A stretch of DNA of 54,384 nt from an uncultured Myroides sp. (GCA_913777665.1 CAJYTF010000020.1:1-54384), one strand, 5' to 3'; positions 1-9,178 are shown, counted from the stretch's first letter. Numbers and translations are program-made. Notes: generated by a model not told the origin, from the letters alone.

Positions 1-690
1 GAACCTGTAGATGGCGGTTGGCAAATTAACGAATGGGTTAAAAAAGCAGTAGTTATGTACTTCCCTATTCAAAAAATGGAAACATTAGAAGCAGGAATTT
101 TTGAATACCACGATAAAATGCCTTTAAAGCGTAATTATGCCGAAAAAGGTATTCGTGTAGTTCCTAATGCAGTTGCGCGTCATGGTGCTTATATTTCTGC
201 AGGTGTTATCTTAATGCCGTCGTATGTGAATATTGGTGCGTATGTTGACGAAGGTACTATGGTTGATACTTGGGCTACCGTTGGATCTTGTGCGCAAATT
301 GGTAAAAATGTACATTTATCTGGTGGTGTTGGTATTGGCGGCGTTTTAGAACCTTTACAGGCAGCTCCGGTAATCATTGAAGACAATGCTTTTATAGGAT
401 CTCGTTGTATTGTTGTAGAGGGTGTTCGTGTAGGTAAAGAAGCTGTTTTAGGTGCAAACGTATGCTTAACGGCATCTACAAAAATTATCGATGTTATGGG
501 AGAAACTCCTCTAGAAATTAAAGGATATGTTCCAGAGCGTTCTGTTGTAATTCCAGGATCATACACTAAAAAATTCCCCGCAGGAGTGTATCAGGTTCCT
601 TGTGCCTTAATCATTGGAAAACGTAAAGAAAGTACCGATAAAAAAACATCTTTAAACGATGCGCTGCGTGAGCATAATGTGGCCGTTTAA
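1..690 (+). CDS. dapD: Tetrahydrodipicolinate N-succinyltransferase (5'-truncated)
   Basis: Catalyses succinyl-CoA-dependent succinylation of tetrahydrodipicolinate in the DAP/lysine pathway (cytoplasm). The reading frame is already open at base 1, so the first ATG at 55 is internal. About 229 residues are visible and the N-terminal few dozen lie off the window. Hexapeptide repeats of a left-handed beta-helix fill the middle (IGAYVDEGTMVDTWATVG, then IGKNVHLSGGVGIGGVLEP), and a C-terminal strand region follows (GYVPERSVVIPGSY). These are typical of DapD rather than the acetyltransferase DapH. A hypothetical gene follows after 18 bp on the same strand. Confidence 0.95.
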   Translation, partial: EPVDGGWQINEWVKKAVVMYFPIQKMETLEAGIFEYHDKMPLKRNYAEKGIRVVPNAVARHGAYISAGVILMPSYVNIGAYVDEGTMVDTWATVGSCAQIGKNVHLSGGVGIGGVLEPLQAAPVIIEDNAFIGSRCIVVEGVRVGKEAVLGANVCLTASTKIIDVMGETPLEIKGYVPERSVVIPGSYTKKFPAGVYQVPCALIIGKRKESTDKKTSLNDALREHNVAV

Positions 691-708
691 TTTGAAAAAC
701 TAAAAAAT

Positions 709-1215
709 ATGTCAATTCAAATTTGTTCTTGTCAAGGTTTAGATTCTAACTGCAAAAAATGTTTCGGTAGCGGATATGTTAATACTCCTTCAATAGAAAA
801 ATCTTCTATTCAAAAAGATAAGAAATCAGTTGAAAAAGGAAAGATAAAAAGTATATATGCCTTACCAACTAATTTTGATTCTTTAAATAAAACAGAACTT
901 ATAAATAGTACAACAGAAATAATTGCATTTTTGGATCTAAGATCTAAAAAGCAAATGCAAATTTTAAATTCTGTTCCATTCAGCACCAATACGTTTAGAA
1001 GAGATTTTAAAGAGAAATTTGCTACTTTAAAAGAATTAGAGCAAGAAAAAATAGTTTTAAGAGAAAAACTGACGGCTGTTGAAAAAGAATTGGTTACACA
1101 AAAAATTTCAGGAAATTTTAAATTTAAACATTTCTTATCTGATAAAGATATTGATGTAGATTCTAACAGACAACTTAAAGATTTGATTAGAGAATATAAA
1201 AGATTGAAATGTTAA
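709..1215 (+). CDS. Hypothetical protein with DnaJ-like Cys cluster
   Basis: 168 residues of unknown function. The N-terminus has CSCQGLDSNCKKCFGSGYV, a C-x-C-x(7)-C-x2-C-x-G-x-G pattern resembling one half of a DnaJ-type zinc-binding repeat. The remainder is charged, with a predicted coiled coil around residues 100-130 (repeated E/K/L pattern) and no J-domain. No signal peptide or membrane segment is visible. It lies 18 bp after dapD and could be co-transcribed with it. A bidirectional terminator follows. The real-gene call rests on codon-like composition and a clean ATG start. Confidence 0.7.
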   Translation: MSIQICSCQGLDSNCKKCFGSGYVNTPSIEKSSIQKDKKSVEKGKIKSIYALPTNFDSLNKTELINSTTEIIAFLDLRSKKQMQILNSVPFSTNTFRRDFKEKFATLKELEQEKIVLREKLTAVEKELVTQKISGNFKFKHFLSDKDIDVDSNRQLKDLIREYKRLKC

Positions 1216-1294
1216 TCAGTCTATATTATAAGATTATAAAAATTGAATATATGAAAATTCAATAATAAGTTTTAAATTGATTACATAAAAATAA

Positions 1295-1316
1295 AAGCTG
1301 CTAAATTTAGCAGCTT
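1295..1316. terminator. Bidirectional intrinsic terminator
   Basis: A perfect 22-bp palindrome (AAGCTGCTAAA and its complement) flanked by A/T-rich tracts, placed between the convergent 709-1215 gene and the DUF2461 gene. Confidence 0.8.
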
Positions 1317-1970
1317 CTATTTTTTCTCCCCATTCAAATTAGTCAACAGCACATCGGTCATATAATCTACAAAAGGTCTTGATTTTTTGAAAACGTTTGC
1401 TGCTTCTTTGTAAAAATCTGGACTTAAAACTTCTTTATCAGTGAATTTATGAATCAGTAAAAACTGCTTTTTCTTTAATAAGGCAATCCGTTCGTGGGTT
1501 TTATCGAATCCCTTTGGAGCAGTTTTAACTTCATCACCTTGTAAAGATCCGAATGTAGCTTTAATATCTTTGGAATTCAATATAGTTTCCAATTCATCAT
1601 CCAATTCAATTTCTTTTCGAATTCGCAATAAATCTTCTTTATTCGGATCGAAAAAACCTATACCAATAAAAGAATTTCCCGGTTCTATGTGAAGGTAATA
1701 TCCACCACGAAAATCGGGTTGTAATCTGCCCATATACATAGAAAAATGATTTTTGTACGGAGTTTTATCGGCAGAAAAACGAACATCGCGGTAAATTCTA
1801 TAAATCTTTAAAGGCTCTAAATGATCTACTGATTTTAGTTCGTTATACACATTGTTAAACAAACTGCTTGCGGTTTCTTTAGCATCTTCAAAACTCTTTT
1901 TATTTTCAACAAACCATTCGCGGTTATTATTTTTCTGCAATTTATTTATAAAATCTAAAACGTTCTGCAT
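1317..1970 (-). CDS. DUF2461 family protein
   Basis: 217 residues, the usual length of the DUF2461/TIGR02453 family, whose function is not established. The N-terminal signature LQKNNNREWFVENKKSFEDAK is recognisable, as are the later YRDVRFSADKTPYKNHF and GGYYLHIEP segments. It is a soluble protein with no signal peptide. It is the last gene of a four-gene run on the minus strand (M64 peptidase, phosphodiesterase, bestrophin, DUF2461), 24 bp after the bestrophin gene. Confidence 0.88.
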   Translation of the reverse strand: MQNVLDFINKLQKNNNREWFVENKKSFEDAKETASSLFNNVYNELKSVDHLEPLKIYRIYRDVRFSADKTPYKNHFSMYMGRLQPDFRGGYYLHIEPGNSFIGIGFFDPNKEDLLRIRKEIELDDELETILNSKDIKATFGSLQGDEVKTAPKGFDKTHERIALLKKKQFLLIHKFTDKEVLSPDFYKEAANVFKKSRPFVDYMTDVLLTNLNGEKK

Positions 1971-1994
1971 TACTTTTTTTATTTAAAGATACTA

Positions 1995-2885
1995 CTAACT
2001 ATTATCCTTTAAAACATTAGATACATACTTACCAATGTTTTCGGCAATTTTGGCTGTCGGTAAATCATCGGTTCCACCATTAAAAGGATCTTCAATTTCT
2101 TCGGCAATTAATTCAATACTTAACAGAACATAGAAAATAATCATTACCAAAGGAACAATAAAATAACCCGTTGTAAACACATACCCAATTGGCAAAGTAA
2201 GTACATAAACGAAGATAAATTTCTTTATAAAAACGGCATACGCAATAGGAATCGGTGTGTTTTTTATGCGTTCGCAAGCACCGGCAACATCTAACAATCC
2301 GTTTAAATTTTCATCTAAAATCATTTTGTCTTGTGGTGATATTATCTTTTCACGTTCTAATTTTTGTAAGGCAACATACATTTTACCGACAATTTTTGTT
2401 GGCGGATGTTGTGCTTTTAAAGATTCTTCATATTCCGGATGCTCTTCTTCATCGAGCATGTATTTGGTTGATTCGCTTGTAAGATGCGTATGCAAGACTT
2501 TTGCAAACAACTTAATTTTGTTGGTAAAATAAATGCGTGAAACCTTATCATCTTCTGGCAAAAGCGCATTTAATTTGACAGACAGATTTCTAGAATCATT
2601 TACCAATTTACCCCACATTTTTCGACCTTCCCACCAACGATCGTATGCCGTGTTTGTCCTAAAAACCAATAATAACGACAATACAAAACCAATTACGGTA
2701 TGCAATATCGATGTGTTTTTTAAGGCTGAATTTTGTGAAAGATCAAAATAATCGAGTTCTAAATAAGCTACCAGCCAAGACAACAATCCCATTAAAATAA
2801 TTGCCGGCCATAATTTACGAACAGTATCCGATTTATGAATCTTAAAAATAAACCCTAACCAGTCTTTTGCGTTATATACTTGCAT
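1995..2885 (-). CDS. Bestrophin-family ion channel
   Basis: 296-residue inner-membrane protein of the bacterial bestrophin/YneE (UPF0187) family. These are pentameric channels, some known to be sodium-selective. Hydrophobic segments lie at about residues 24-42, 60-78 and 220-260. The family motif FRTNTAYDRWWEGRKMWG is clear at about 75-92, and the acidic IEDPFNGGTDDLP near residue 265 is typical of the C-terminal part. It starts 3 bp after the phosphodiesterase stop, so translational coupling is likely. Confidence 0.92.
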   Translation of the reverse strand: MQVYNAKDWLGFIFKIHKSDTVRKLWPAIILMGLLSWLVAYLELDYFDLSQNSALKNTSILHTVIGFVLSLLLVFRTNTAYDRWWEGRKMWGKLVNDSRNLSVKLNALLPEDDKVSRIYFTNKIKLFAKVLHTHLTSESTKYMLDEEEHPEYEESLKAQHPPTKIVGKMYVALQKLEREKIISPQDKMILDENLNGLLDVAGACERIKNTPIPIAYAVFIKKFIFVYVLTLPIGYVFTTGYFIVPLVMIIFYVLLSIELIAEEIEDPFNGGTDDLPTAKIAENIGKYVSNVLKDNS

Positions 2886-2888
2886 ATT

Positions 2889-3383
2889 TTATCGTTTACC
2901 TAATTCTATAACTTCTAAATTTTCAATTTTATCTTTATCAATTTCAAACCGAAGCAGTGTTCTCATCTGATGAAATCCGTAAATACCTGCAGCACCAGGA
3001 TTTAAATCTAAACAATTAAACTGTTTATCGAACTGAACTTTCAAAATATGAGAGTGTCCGCAAATAAAAATATCGGGTTTGTGCAATGCAAATCCTTCTT
3101 TAATTCTTGCAGGATATTTCCCCGGATAACCGCCAATATGCGTAATCCAGACCTTTTTATTTTCACACATAAAAACAGCGTCTAACGGAAATTCTTTACG
3201 TGCTTCTGCATCATCTATATTACCATAAACAGCTTTTAATGGTTTTATTTTTTTAAGAGCATCGGTCACTTTTAAATCGCCAATATCGCCCGCATGCCAA
3301 ACTTCATCAGCTTGTTCTGCATAATGCAAAATTCGATCGTCGATGTAACTGTGTGTATCAGACAATAACAAAATTTTCTTCAT
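2889..3383 (-). CDS. YfcE/MJ0936-type metallophosphoesterase
   Basis: 164 residues, the normal length of small YfcE-like phosphodiesterases of the calcineurin-like fold. The metal-binding motifs occur in order: DTH (residues 9-11), GD in WHAGDIGD, GNIDD, THIGG and the C-terminal GHSH. The native substrate is unknown; relatives hydrolyse model phosphodiesters with manganese. Its ATG shares one base with the stop of the upstream M64 peptidase (TAATG), so the two are translationally coupled. Confidence 0.93.
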   Translation of the reverse strand: MKKILLLSDTHSYIDDRILHYAEQADEVWHAGDIGDLKVTDALKKIKPLKAVYGNIDDAEARKEFPLDAVFMCENKKVWITHIGGYPGKYPARIKEGFALHKPDIFICGHSHILKVQFDKQFNCLDLNPGAAGIYGFHQMRTLLRFEIDKDKIENLEVIELGKR

Positions 3384-4657
3384 TACTTTTTTTGCTTGGT
3401 GGTGTAAAATAAAATCATTTCTTCGATTGCATTGCTACAAACCGGACAAAAATCTTCGGTATTGTTGATTTTCATTCTGCAGGTTAATGTAGGTATGTAC
3501 AATCCGTTGCCTTTTAATCCTTCAAAAGCGCCGATTTCAACTTCTTTCTGCATGGATACATCTGTTGGAACAGGAGTTTCAGCTTTCAGCAAATTCTTCC
3601 ATTTCGATCCAAAATCAACCAGCGAAGTAATATTTTTCTCCCAAGGTTCAATACTTAACGTTGCCTTATTTTCAAAAACATCTTCCGGATAAAAATATTC
3701 ATCTGCCAAACCAGCAAAACTATGTCCGAATTCATGAACAACAACCGGCGCAAATTCTTTGTTTTTAGTTGTAGTTAAGCTGTACGAATTTAAAATACCG
3801 CCACCACCGTAAAAATCGGTATTTGCCAATATAATAATGTGCTGATACGGAATGTTCTCTAATTGATTATGAAGCAGTTTAGTATGCAATGTGGTTAAGT
3901 ATCGATTTGAATAAAAAGTATCGAAGTTTGATTTAACAGCCGTATTTAACCAGATATCTTTCGATGGAATGCTTATCCCCGATTGTTTTGAAACGGTTTT
4001 TACTGCAACTATCTCAAAATAATCCTGATATTTTTTAAAAACTTTATGCTTAAACAGATTTTCAACCGTTTTATGCGCATATTCCATAAAAATGTCTAAT
4101 TCGTTTTCAGCATATCCTTCGGCAACCAATGCAATTTTAATCGGATTTATTACTTTAGAATGATGTACAACTTCATACGGATTTTGAATATCTGTAGATT
4201 TTCGAATTAAAATATCTTTTGGATCGATAAACTGTTGTGATAGTATTCTTTCTTCTCTATCAGCTGTAAAAAACGAAATATCAACTCGGATTGGTTTTTT
4301 TGGAAAAGGAATCAAAAAAGAATTCTCAAAACTCTTAAACTGCTTTATTGCATCTTCCAACGTTAACCATTCCTGAAATAAACTTCCAAAAGGTAAAACA
4401 TAAATCAGTTTATCATTTGCAGTGCTGTAAACCTTAATTTGTCCGTTACCTTGAATAGGCGTAACCGAAAGATTATCAACGCGTCCGTGCCATTTACTTA
4501 ACTGAATCATTTCACTTAAATAAATATTCTGTTGGTTGGCATTTCCTGCAAAAATATAATCTAACCGAAGGGTTTTATCTGTAAAATAATCATTGAAGTT
4601 TTGAGCGCTTGCAATAAAGCTTATCAATAAAAAAGAGAATAGTAAACGTGTTTTCAT
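3383..4657 (-). CDS. Secreted M64-family metallopeptidase
   Basis: 424 residues with a Sec signal peptide (MKTRLLFSFLLISFIASAQ, cleavage after SAQ). The zinc site is HEFGHSFAGLADEY with H308, E309, H312 and D319, the HExxH-x6-D arrangement of peptidase family M64 (IgA peptidase-like). The N-terminal ~140 residues match the usual M64 N-terminal domain. It is expected in the periplasm or outside the cell, since there is no lipobox cysteine. It is the first gene of the four-gene operon; a TATTTTTG -7 box sits about 15 bp upstream of the ATG. Confidence 0.92.
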   Translation of the reverse strand: MKTRLLFSFLLISFIASAQNFNDYFTDKTLRLDYIFAGNANQQNIYLSEMIQLSKWHGRVDNLSVTPIQGNGQIKVYSTANDKLIYVLPFGSLFQEWLTLEDAIKQFKSFENSFLIPFPKKPIRVDISFFTADREERILSQQFIDPKDILIRKSTDIQNPYEVVHHSKVINPIKIALVAEGYAENELDIFMEYAHKTVENLFKHKVFKKYQDYFEIVAVKTVSKQSGISIPSKDIWLNTAVKSNFDTFYSNRYLTTLHTKLLHNQLENIPYQHIIILANTDFYGGGGILNSYSLTTTKNKEFAPVVVHEFGHSFAGLADEYFYPEDVFENKATLSIEPWEKNITSLVDFGSKWKNLLKAETPVPTDVSMQKEVEIGAFEGLKGNGLYIPTLTCRMKINNTEDFCPVCSNAIEEMILFYTTKQKK

Positions 4658-4672
4658 GAAATATTGTTTCTA

Positions 4673-4680
4673 CAAAAATA
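4673..4680 (-). promoter_or_regulatory. -7 box of the M64/bestrophin operon
   Basis: The minus strand reads TATTTTTG, an exact match to the Bacteroidota -7 consensus TANNTTTG, 15 bp before the peptidase ATG. No clean -33 TTG was assigned. Confidence 0.5.
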
Positions 4681-4924
4681 TTAGTTTTTTGCTAATGAAA
4701 TGATCTAAACTTAAATAGATAATAATCTAAATAAACCATATAGACACATAGATATTTCAAACTATATTTAATTTGAGTTTTAAATAGATTTTATCTACTG
4801 TAAAACATAGCTCAAATATGCAGTTTTGTAATCTATGAAATCTTTATAAAATATTGATAACATGAACCTATGTGGTTTTAAAAAGTTTACATGAGTTTAA
4901 CACAAGCATTCCGCCAAATTAAAG

Positions 4925-4932
4925 TATATTTG
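4925..4932 (+). promoter_or_regulatory. -7 box of truA
   Basis: TATATTTG, an exact TANNTTTG match, about 20 bp before the TTG start of truA. The rest of the 295-bp gap (4658-4952) is A/T-rich; I see no RNA or small gene in it. Confidence 0.55.
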
Positions 4933-4952
4933 TACGTTTAAATTTTTAATAA

Positions 4953-5699
4953 TTGAGGTACTTTATTCAGTTTGCATACAACGGCACAAATTACCATGGT
5001 TGGCAGCTTCAACCCCAAGCAATTAGCGTACAAGAAGTTTTAACCAAAGCTGTAAATGTATTGTTTAGAGATGATTTTGAACTGGTTGCCGCAGGCAGAA
5101 CCGACGCCGGTGTACATGCAAAATTAATGTATGCGCATTTTGATACCGATGTAGTGTTTGACAAGCAGTTAATGGTTCAAAAATTAAATTCGTTTTTACC
5201 TGAAGATATTACCGTTTTTAATTTTTTTGAAGTTGCTGATGTTGCACATGCCCGTTTTGATGCCGTTTCAAGATCGTACGAATATCATATCAACACGTTT
5301 AAAAACAGTTTTTTAAAGAACTTAAGTTATTATCAGTTTAAAAATTTAGATATTAATAAAATGAACGAAGCAGCCAAAATTCTTTTAGAATACGAAGATT
5401 TTGAATGTTTCAGCAAAACACATACCGATGTTTTTACCTTTAACTGTAACATCACCACAGCTTATTGGGAAAAGAACGGTTCACAATTGATTTTTCATAT
5501 TTCGGCAAATCGTTTTTTACGCAATATGGTTCGTGCAATTGTCGGCACCATGCTGAATGTAGGTTTAGGAAAAATTTCGGTAAGCGATGTTCATGAAATC
5601 ATAAAAAGCAAAAATCGCGGCAAGGCAGGTTTTTCTGTTCCGGCACACGGTTTATATTTAACACAAGTAGTATATCCATACATAAATGAAACAAAATAA
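4953..5699 (+). CDS. truA: tRNA pseudouridine(38-40) synthase TruA
   Basis: Isomerises U38-U40 in the tRNA anticodon arm. 248 residues, normal length. The catalytic motif AAGRTDAGVHA places the nucleophile at Asp51, and the C-terminal RFLRNMVRAIVGT motif is present. The start codon is TTG: the conserved N-terminus (RYFIQFAYNGTNYHGWQLQP) begins directly after it, no ATG is available, and a -7 box lies 20 bp upstream. The last 14 bases overlap the ABC transporter start, so the two are probably co-translated. Confidence 0.95.
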   Translation: MRYFIQFAYNGTNYHGWQLQPQAISVQEVLTKAVNVLFRDDFELVAAGRTDAGVHAKLMYAHFDTDVVFDKQLMVQKLNSFLPEDITVFNFFEVADVAHARFDAVSRSYEYHINTFKNSFLKNLSYYQFKNLDINKMNEAAKILLEYEDFECFSKTHTDVFTFNCNITTAYWEKNGSQLIFHISANRFLRNMVRAIVGTMLNVGLGKISVSDVHEIIKSKNRGKAGFSVPAHGLYLTQVVYPYINETK

Positions 5700-7440
5700 A
5701 ACTTCTACATTAAAAAAAGTAATGCATTACGCGCAGCCCTACAAAGACAAAATGTTTTGGGTGGTGCTTACGGTTATTACGCTTGCTGTTTTTGGAGCAA
5801 TTCGCCCTTACATGGTTAAAAATGTAGTTGATGTTTACATTGCAAAAGCCGATTTAAACGGATTGAGTATTTACGTTGCTTTAATGGCTTTGGTGCTTAT
5901 TTTAGAAGTTTCGTCGCAGTTTTTCTTTACCTACATTGCAAGTTGGTTGGGGCAAAACATTATTAAAGACATTCGAACCACGCTGTTTGATAAAATGCTA
6001 AAATTTAGATTGAGTTATTTTGATAATGAGCCAGTTGGTAAATTAATCACTAGAAATGTATCTGATATCGAAAACATAGCCAGTATTTTTAGTCAGGGAT
6101 TATTCATGATTGTAGGCGATGTTTTAAAAATGGTGGTTGTTTTAGGAATTATGACGTGGATGAACTGGAAACTGACCATTATTGTTCTTGTTGCCATGCC
6201 GGTTTTACTGTATGCTACACGCGTTTTTCAGAAACACATGAAAGTTGCTTTTGAGGAAGTTCGTTTGCAGGTTGCCAATTTAAATACGTTTATTCAGGAA
6301 CGTTTAACGGGAATGAAAATCGTTCAATTGTTTAATCGGGAACAGATTGAATACGAAAACTTCAAAAAAATCAATCAAAAACATAACGATGCGTGGCAGA
6401 AAAACATTCTGTACAACTCCATCTTCTTCCCTATTGCCGATATTGTTTCAGCGGTTACATTGGGTTGCGTAATTATTTACGGCGGATTTACCATTGTTCA
6501 GGGCGATAATTTAACTACAACCGGAGATTTGTTTGGTTATACAATGATGATCTCGATGTTATTTAACCCGTTGCGACAAATTGCCGATAAATTTAATGTG
6601 ATGCAGATGGGAATTGTTGCTGCAGACCGCGTTTTTGAAATTTTAGATCGTGATGATTTAATTCAGGAGGAAGGAAAAATCACCGCTCCCGATTTTAAAG
6701 GTGCTATTGATTTTAAGAATGTCGATTTTAGTTACAGCAATGGCAAAAAAGTAATCAACAGCATTAACCTGAACATTAAGGCAGGACAAACAGTTGCGTT
6801 TGTTGGAGCTTCGGGTGCAGGAAAATCAACCATTGCCAATCTTTTAAGTCGATTTTACGATATTGAATCTGGCGAAATTTTGATTGATGGAATGAACATC
6901 AACGATTTCACTTTAAACAGTTTACGCGATCAAATTGCGGTGGTGTTGCAAGATGTTTTCTTGTTTTCCGATTCTATTTTGAATAACATTATTTTAGATA
7001 ATTCAAAAATTACTAAAGAACAGGTAATTGCTGCGGCAAAAGAAATCGGCATTAACGATTTTATAGAGAAACTTCCAGGCGGATACGATTACAACGTAAA
7101 AGAACGCGGAGTAATGCTTTCATCAGGGCAACGACAATTAATTGCCTTTTTGCGTGCATACATGAGCAATCCGAGTATATTGATTTTAGACGAAGCTACT
7201 TCTTCTATCGATACTTATTCAGAAGAATTGTTGCAGAAGGCGGTTGAAATCATTACAAAAGATCGAACATCAATCATTATTGCACACCGTTTAGCAACCA
7301 TTGTAAATGCCGATTTAATTGTGGTAATGGATCAAGGTAGAATTGTTGAAACCGGCACACATGCTCAATTGCTAACCAAAGAAAACGGTGCATACAAAAA
7401 TCTGTACGAATCGCAGTACGCAAGTGTATCAGCCAATTGA
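5686..7440 (+). CDS. MsbA-like ABC exporter (fused permease-ATPase)
   Basis: 584-residue half-transporter that works as a homodimer in the inner membrane. Residues 1-310 hold about six membrane helices and the rest is the nucleotide-binding domain. Walker A GASGAGKST is at 374-382, the signature LSSGQ at 478-482, Walker B ILILDEA at 498-504, and the H-loop AHR near 534. It resembles the lipid A/multidrug exporters often called MsbA. The substrate cannot be read from sequence, and the msbA name would be a guess. It overlaps truA by 14 bp. Confidence 0.92.
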   Translation: MKQNKTSTLKKVMHYAQPYKDKMFWVVLTVITLAVFGAIRPYMVKNVVDVYIAKADLNGLSIYVALMALVLILEVSSQFFFTYIASWLGQNIIKDIRTTLFDKMLKFRLSYFDNEPVGKLITRNVSDIENIASIFSQGLFMIVGDVLKMVVVLGIMTWMNWKLTIIVLVAMPVLLYATRVFQKHMKVAFEEVRLQVANLNTFIQERLTGMKIVQLFNREQIEYENFKKINQKHNDAWQKNILYNSIFFPIADIVSAVTLGCVIIYGGFTIVQGDNLTTTGDLFGYTMMISMLFNPLRQIADKFNVMQMGIVAADRVFEILDRDDLIQEEGKITAPDFKGAIDFKNVDFSYSNGKKVINSINLNIKAGQTVAFVGASGAGKSTIANLLSRFYDIESGEILIDGMNINDFTLNSLRDQIAVVLQDVFLFSDSILNNIILDNSKITKEQVIAAAKEIGINDFIEKLPGGYDYNVKERGVMLSSGQRQLIAFLRAYMSNPSILILDEATSSIDTYSEELLQKAVEIITKDRTSIIIAHRLATIVNADLIVVMDQGRIVETGTHAQLLTKENGAYKNLYESQYASVSAN

Positions 7441-7446
7441 TTTTAG

Positions 7447-7510
7447 GTTGTAAGTTGTAAGTTGTATGAAAAGTTATGATCTTTTGACTTTTGACTTTTC
7501 AACTTTTGAC
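7447..7510. repeat. Short tandem repeats GTTGTAA and TTTTGAC
   Basis: Three consecutive copies of GTTGTAA/T (7447-7467) are followed by TTTTGAC units at 7482-7488, 7489-7495 and 7504-7510, with a TTTTCAAC variant between. This is low-complexity intergenic DNA of a type common in flavobacterial genomes, lying between the exporter and lpdA. Confidence 0.7.
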
Positions 7511-7535
7511 TTAAATAGTTTTTAAAAAAAATTCT

Positions 7536-7543
7536 TAAATTCG
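7536..7543 (+). promoter_or_regulatory. Candidate -7 box of lpdA
   Basis: TAAATTCG resembles TANNTTTG with one mismatch, 76 bp before the lpdA ATG. A TTTTG at 7504-7508 is slightly too far upstream to be an ideal -33 element. Weak call. Confidence 0.3.
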
Positions 7544-7619
7544 CAACGCATATCGTGCATATAAATAGTAAAACAATCAACGCTTAAGCTTAATGCTTTA
7601 AGTTTAAAACAAATAAAAA

Positions 7620-9011
7620 ATGAAATACGATATTATCATCTTAGGTAGCGGTCCGGGCGGATACGTAACAGCCATCAGAGCATCGCAATTAGGTTTTAAA
7701 GTTGCCGTTGTAGAGAAAGAAAATTTAGGCGGAATCTGCTTAAATTGGGGATGTATTCCTACAAAAGCTTTATTGAAATCTGCACAGGTTTTTGATTATT
7801 TAAAGCATGCTGCCGATTACGGTTTAACGATCAATGGCGAAGTTGATAAAGATTTTAATGCAGTTATTGCACGTTCACGCGGTGTTGCAGACGGAATGAG
7901 CAAAGGTGTTCAATTCTTAATGAAGAAAAACAAAATCGAGGTAATTGATGGTTTCGGAAAAGTAAAACCGGGCAAAAAAGTTGATGTTACAGATAAAGAC
8001 GGTAAAGTAACCGAAATTTCTGCAGATCACATTATTATTGCAACAGGTGCACGTTCGCGCGAATTGCCAAACTTACCGCAAGATGGTAAAAAAGTAATTG
8101 GTTACCGCCAGGCAATGACCTTGCCAACGCAACCAAAGAAAATGATCGTTGTTGGTTCGGGAGCAATTGGTGTTGAATTCGCTCATTTCTATAATTCAAT
8201 GGGAACCGAAGTTACGATTGTGGAGTTTATGCCAAACATTGTTCCGGTTGAAGACGAAGATGTATCAAAGCAATTTGAACGTTCTTTGAAAAAATCAGGA
8301 ATCAACATCATGACCAATTCATCTGTTGAAAAAGTAGATACATCGGGAGAAGGCGTTAAAGCTACCGTAAAAACAGCTAAAGGTGAAGAAATTTTAGAAG
8401 CTGATATTTTACTTTCTGCAGTTGGTATCAAATCGAACATAGAAAATATCGGGTTAGAAGAAACAGGAATTGCTACAGATCGCGATAAGATCTTGGTAAA
8501 CGATTTCTACCAGACAAATATTCCGGGTTATTATGCCATTGGCGATGTAGTTCCGGGTCAGGCTTTGGCACACGTTGCTTCGGCTGAAGGAATTTTATGT
8601 GTCGAAAAAATCGCAGGTTTACATGTGGAGCCGTTAGATTACGGAAACATTCCTGGATGTACCTATGCAACACCGGAAATTGCATCGGTTGGTATGACAG
8701 AGAAAAAAGCGAAAGAAGCGGGTTACGAAATTAAAGTTGGTAAATTCCCGTTCTCTGCATCAGGAAAAGCAAAAGCTGCCGGAACTCCAGATGGTTTCGT
8801 AAAAGTAATTTTCGATGCGAAGTACAGTGAATGGTTAGGTTGCCACATGATTGGTGCCGGCGTTACCGATATGATTGCAGAAGCAGTTGTTGCCCGTAAA
8901 TTAGAAACTACAGGTCACGAAATTTTAAAAGCAGTTCACCCTCACCCTACTATGAGTGAAGCAGTTATGGAAGCTGTTGCTGCTGCTTACGATGAAGTGA
9001 TTCACTTGTAG
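7620..9011 (+). CDS. lpdA: Dihydrolipoyl dehydrogenase (E3)
   Basis: FAD/NAD oxidoreductase that reoxidises dihydrolipoamide in pyruvate and 2-oxoacid dehydrogenase complexes. 463 residues. The FAD-binding motif GSGPGG is at 9-14. The redox disulfide GGICLNWGCIPTK gives Cys40 and Cys45. The NAD-binding motif VGSGAIGVEF is near residue 180, and the C-terminal HPHPTMSEAVMEA carries the catalytic His-Glu pair. It stands alone here, with no E1/E2 genes nearby. Confidence 0.97.
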   Translation: MKYDIIILGSGPGGYVTAIRASQLGFKVAVVEKENLGGICLNWGCIPTKALLKSAQVFDYLKHAADYGLTINGEVDKDFNAVIARSRGVADGMSKGVQFLMKKNKIEVIDGFGKVKPGKKVDVTDKDGKVTEISADHIIIATGARSRELPNLPQDGKKVIGYRQAMTLPTQPKKMIVVGSGAIGVEFAHFYNSMGTEVTIVEFMPNIVPVEDEDVSKQFERSLKKSGINIMTNSSVEKVDTSGEGVKATVKTAKGEEILEADILLSAVGIKSNIENIGLEETGIATDRDKILVNDFYQTNIPGYYAIGDVVPGQALAHVASAEGILCVEKIAGLHVEPLDYGNIPGCTYATPEIASVGMTEKKAKEAGYEIKVGKFPFSASGKAKAAGTPDGFVKVIFDAKYSEWLGCHMIGAGVTDMIAEAVVARKLETTGHEILKAVHPHPTMSEAVMEAVAAAYDEVIHL

Positions 9012-9025
9012 AAATTACAGTATAT

Positions 9026-9156
9026 AAAACTGTCTAAAGAGTATTCAAATGTCAAGCTGAACTTGTCTCAGCTTCTCATAAATTTTGTAAATCAAAATAA
9101 TGAGATTCCGGATCAAGTCCGGGAATGACAAAAGCTAATACTTTTTAGGCAGTTTT
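9026..9156 (+). terminator. lpdA terminator split by a dispersed repeat
   Basis: Two 20-nt arms (9026-9045 and 9137-9156) pair over their full length as RNA, with two G-U wobbles, and the second arm runs into a T-tract. They are separated by 91 bp instead of a short loop. That interval holds an inverted-repeat intergenic element (9051-9129). The simplest reading is an intrinsic terminator of lpdA whose loop was invaded by the element. Confidence 0.6.
9051..9129. repeat. Dispersed palindromic intergenic element
   Basis: Bounded by GTCA and TGAC. Two ~30-nt half-elements in inverted orientation each contain a small hairpin (CTGA...TCAG and CCGGA-TCAAG-TCCGG), and their inner ends read CTCAT and ATGAG. 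I recognise this layout from intergenic regions of many Bacteroidota genomes. Copy number elsewhere in this genome is not visible here. Confidence 0.6.
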
Positions 9157-9178
9157 TTTGTATGTTTACTTTTTTTAA

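Noticed and set aside
7447..7510. Possible CRISPR-like or minisatellite array
   Set aside because: Units are only seven bases, without spacers or cas genes; simple tandem repeats.
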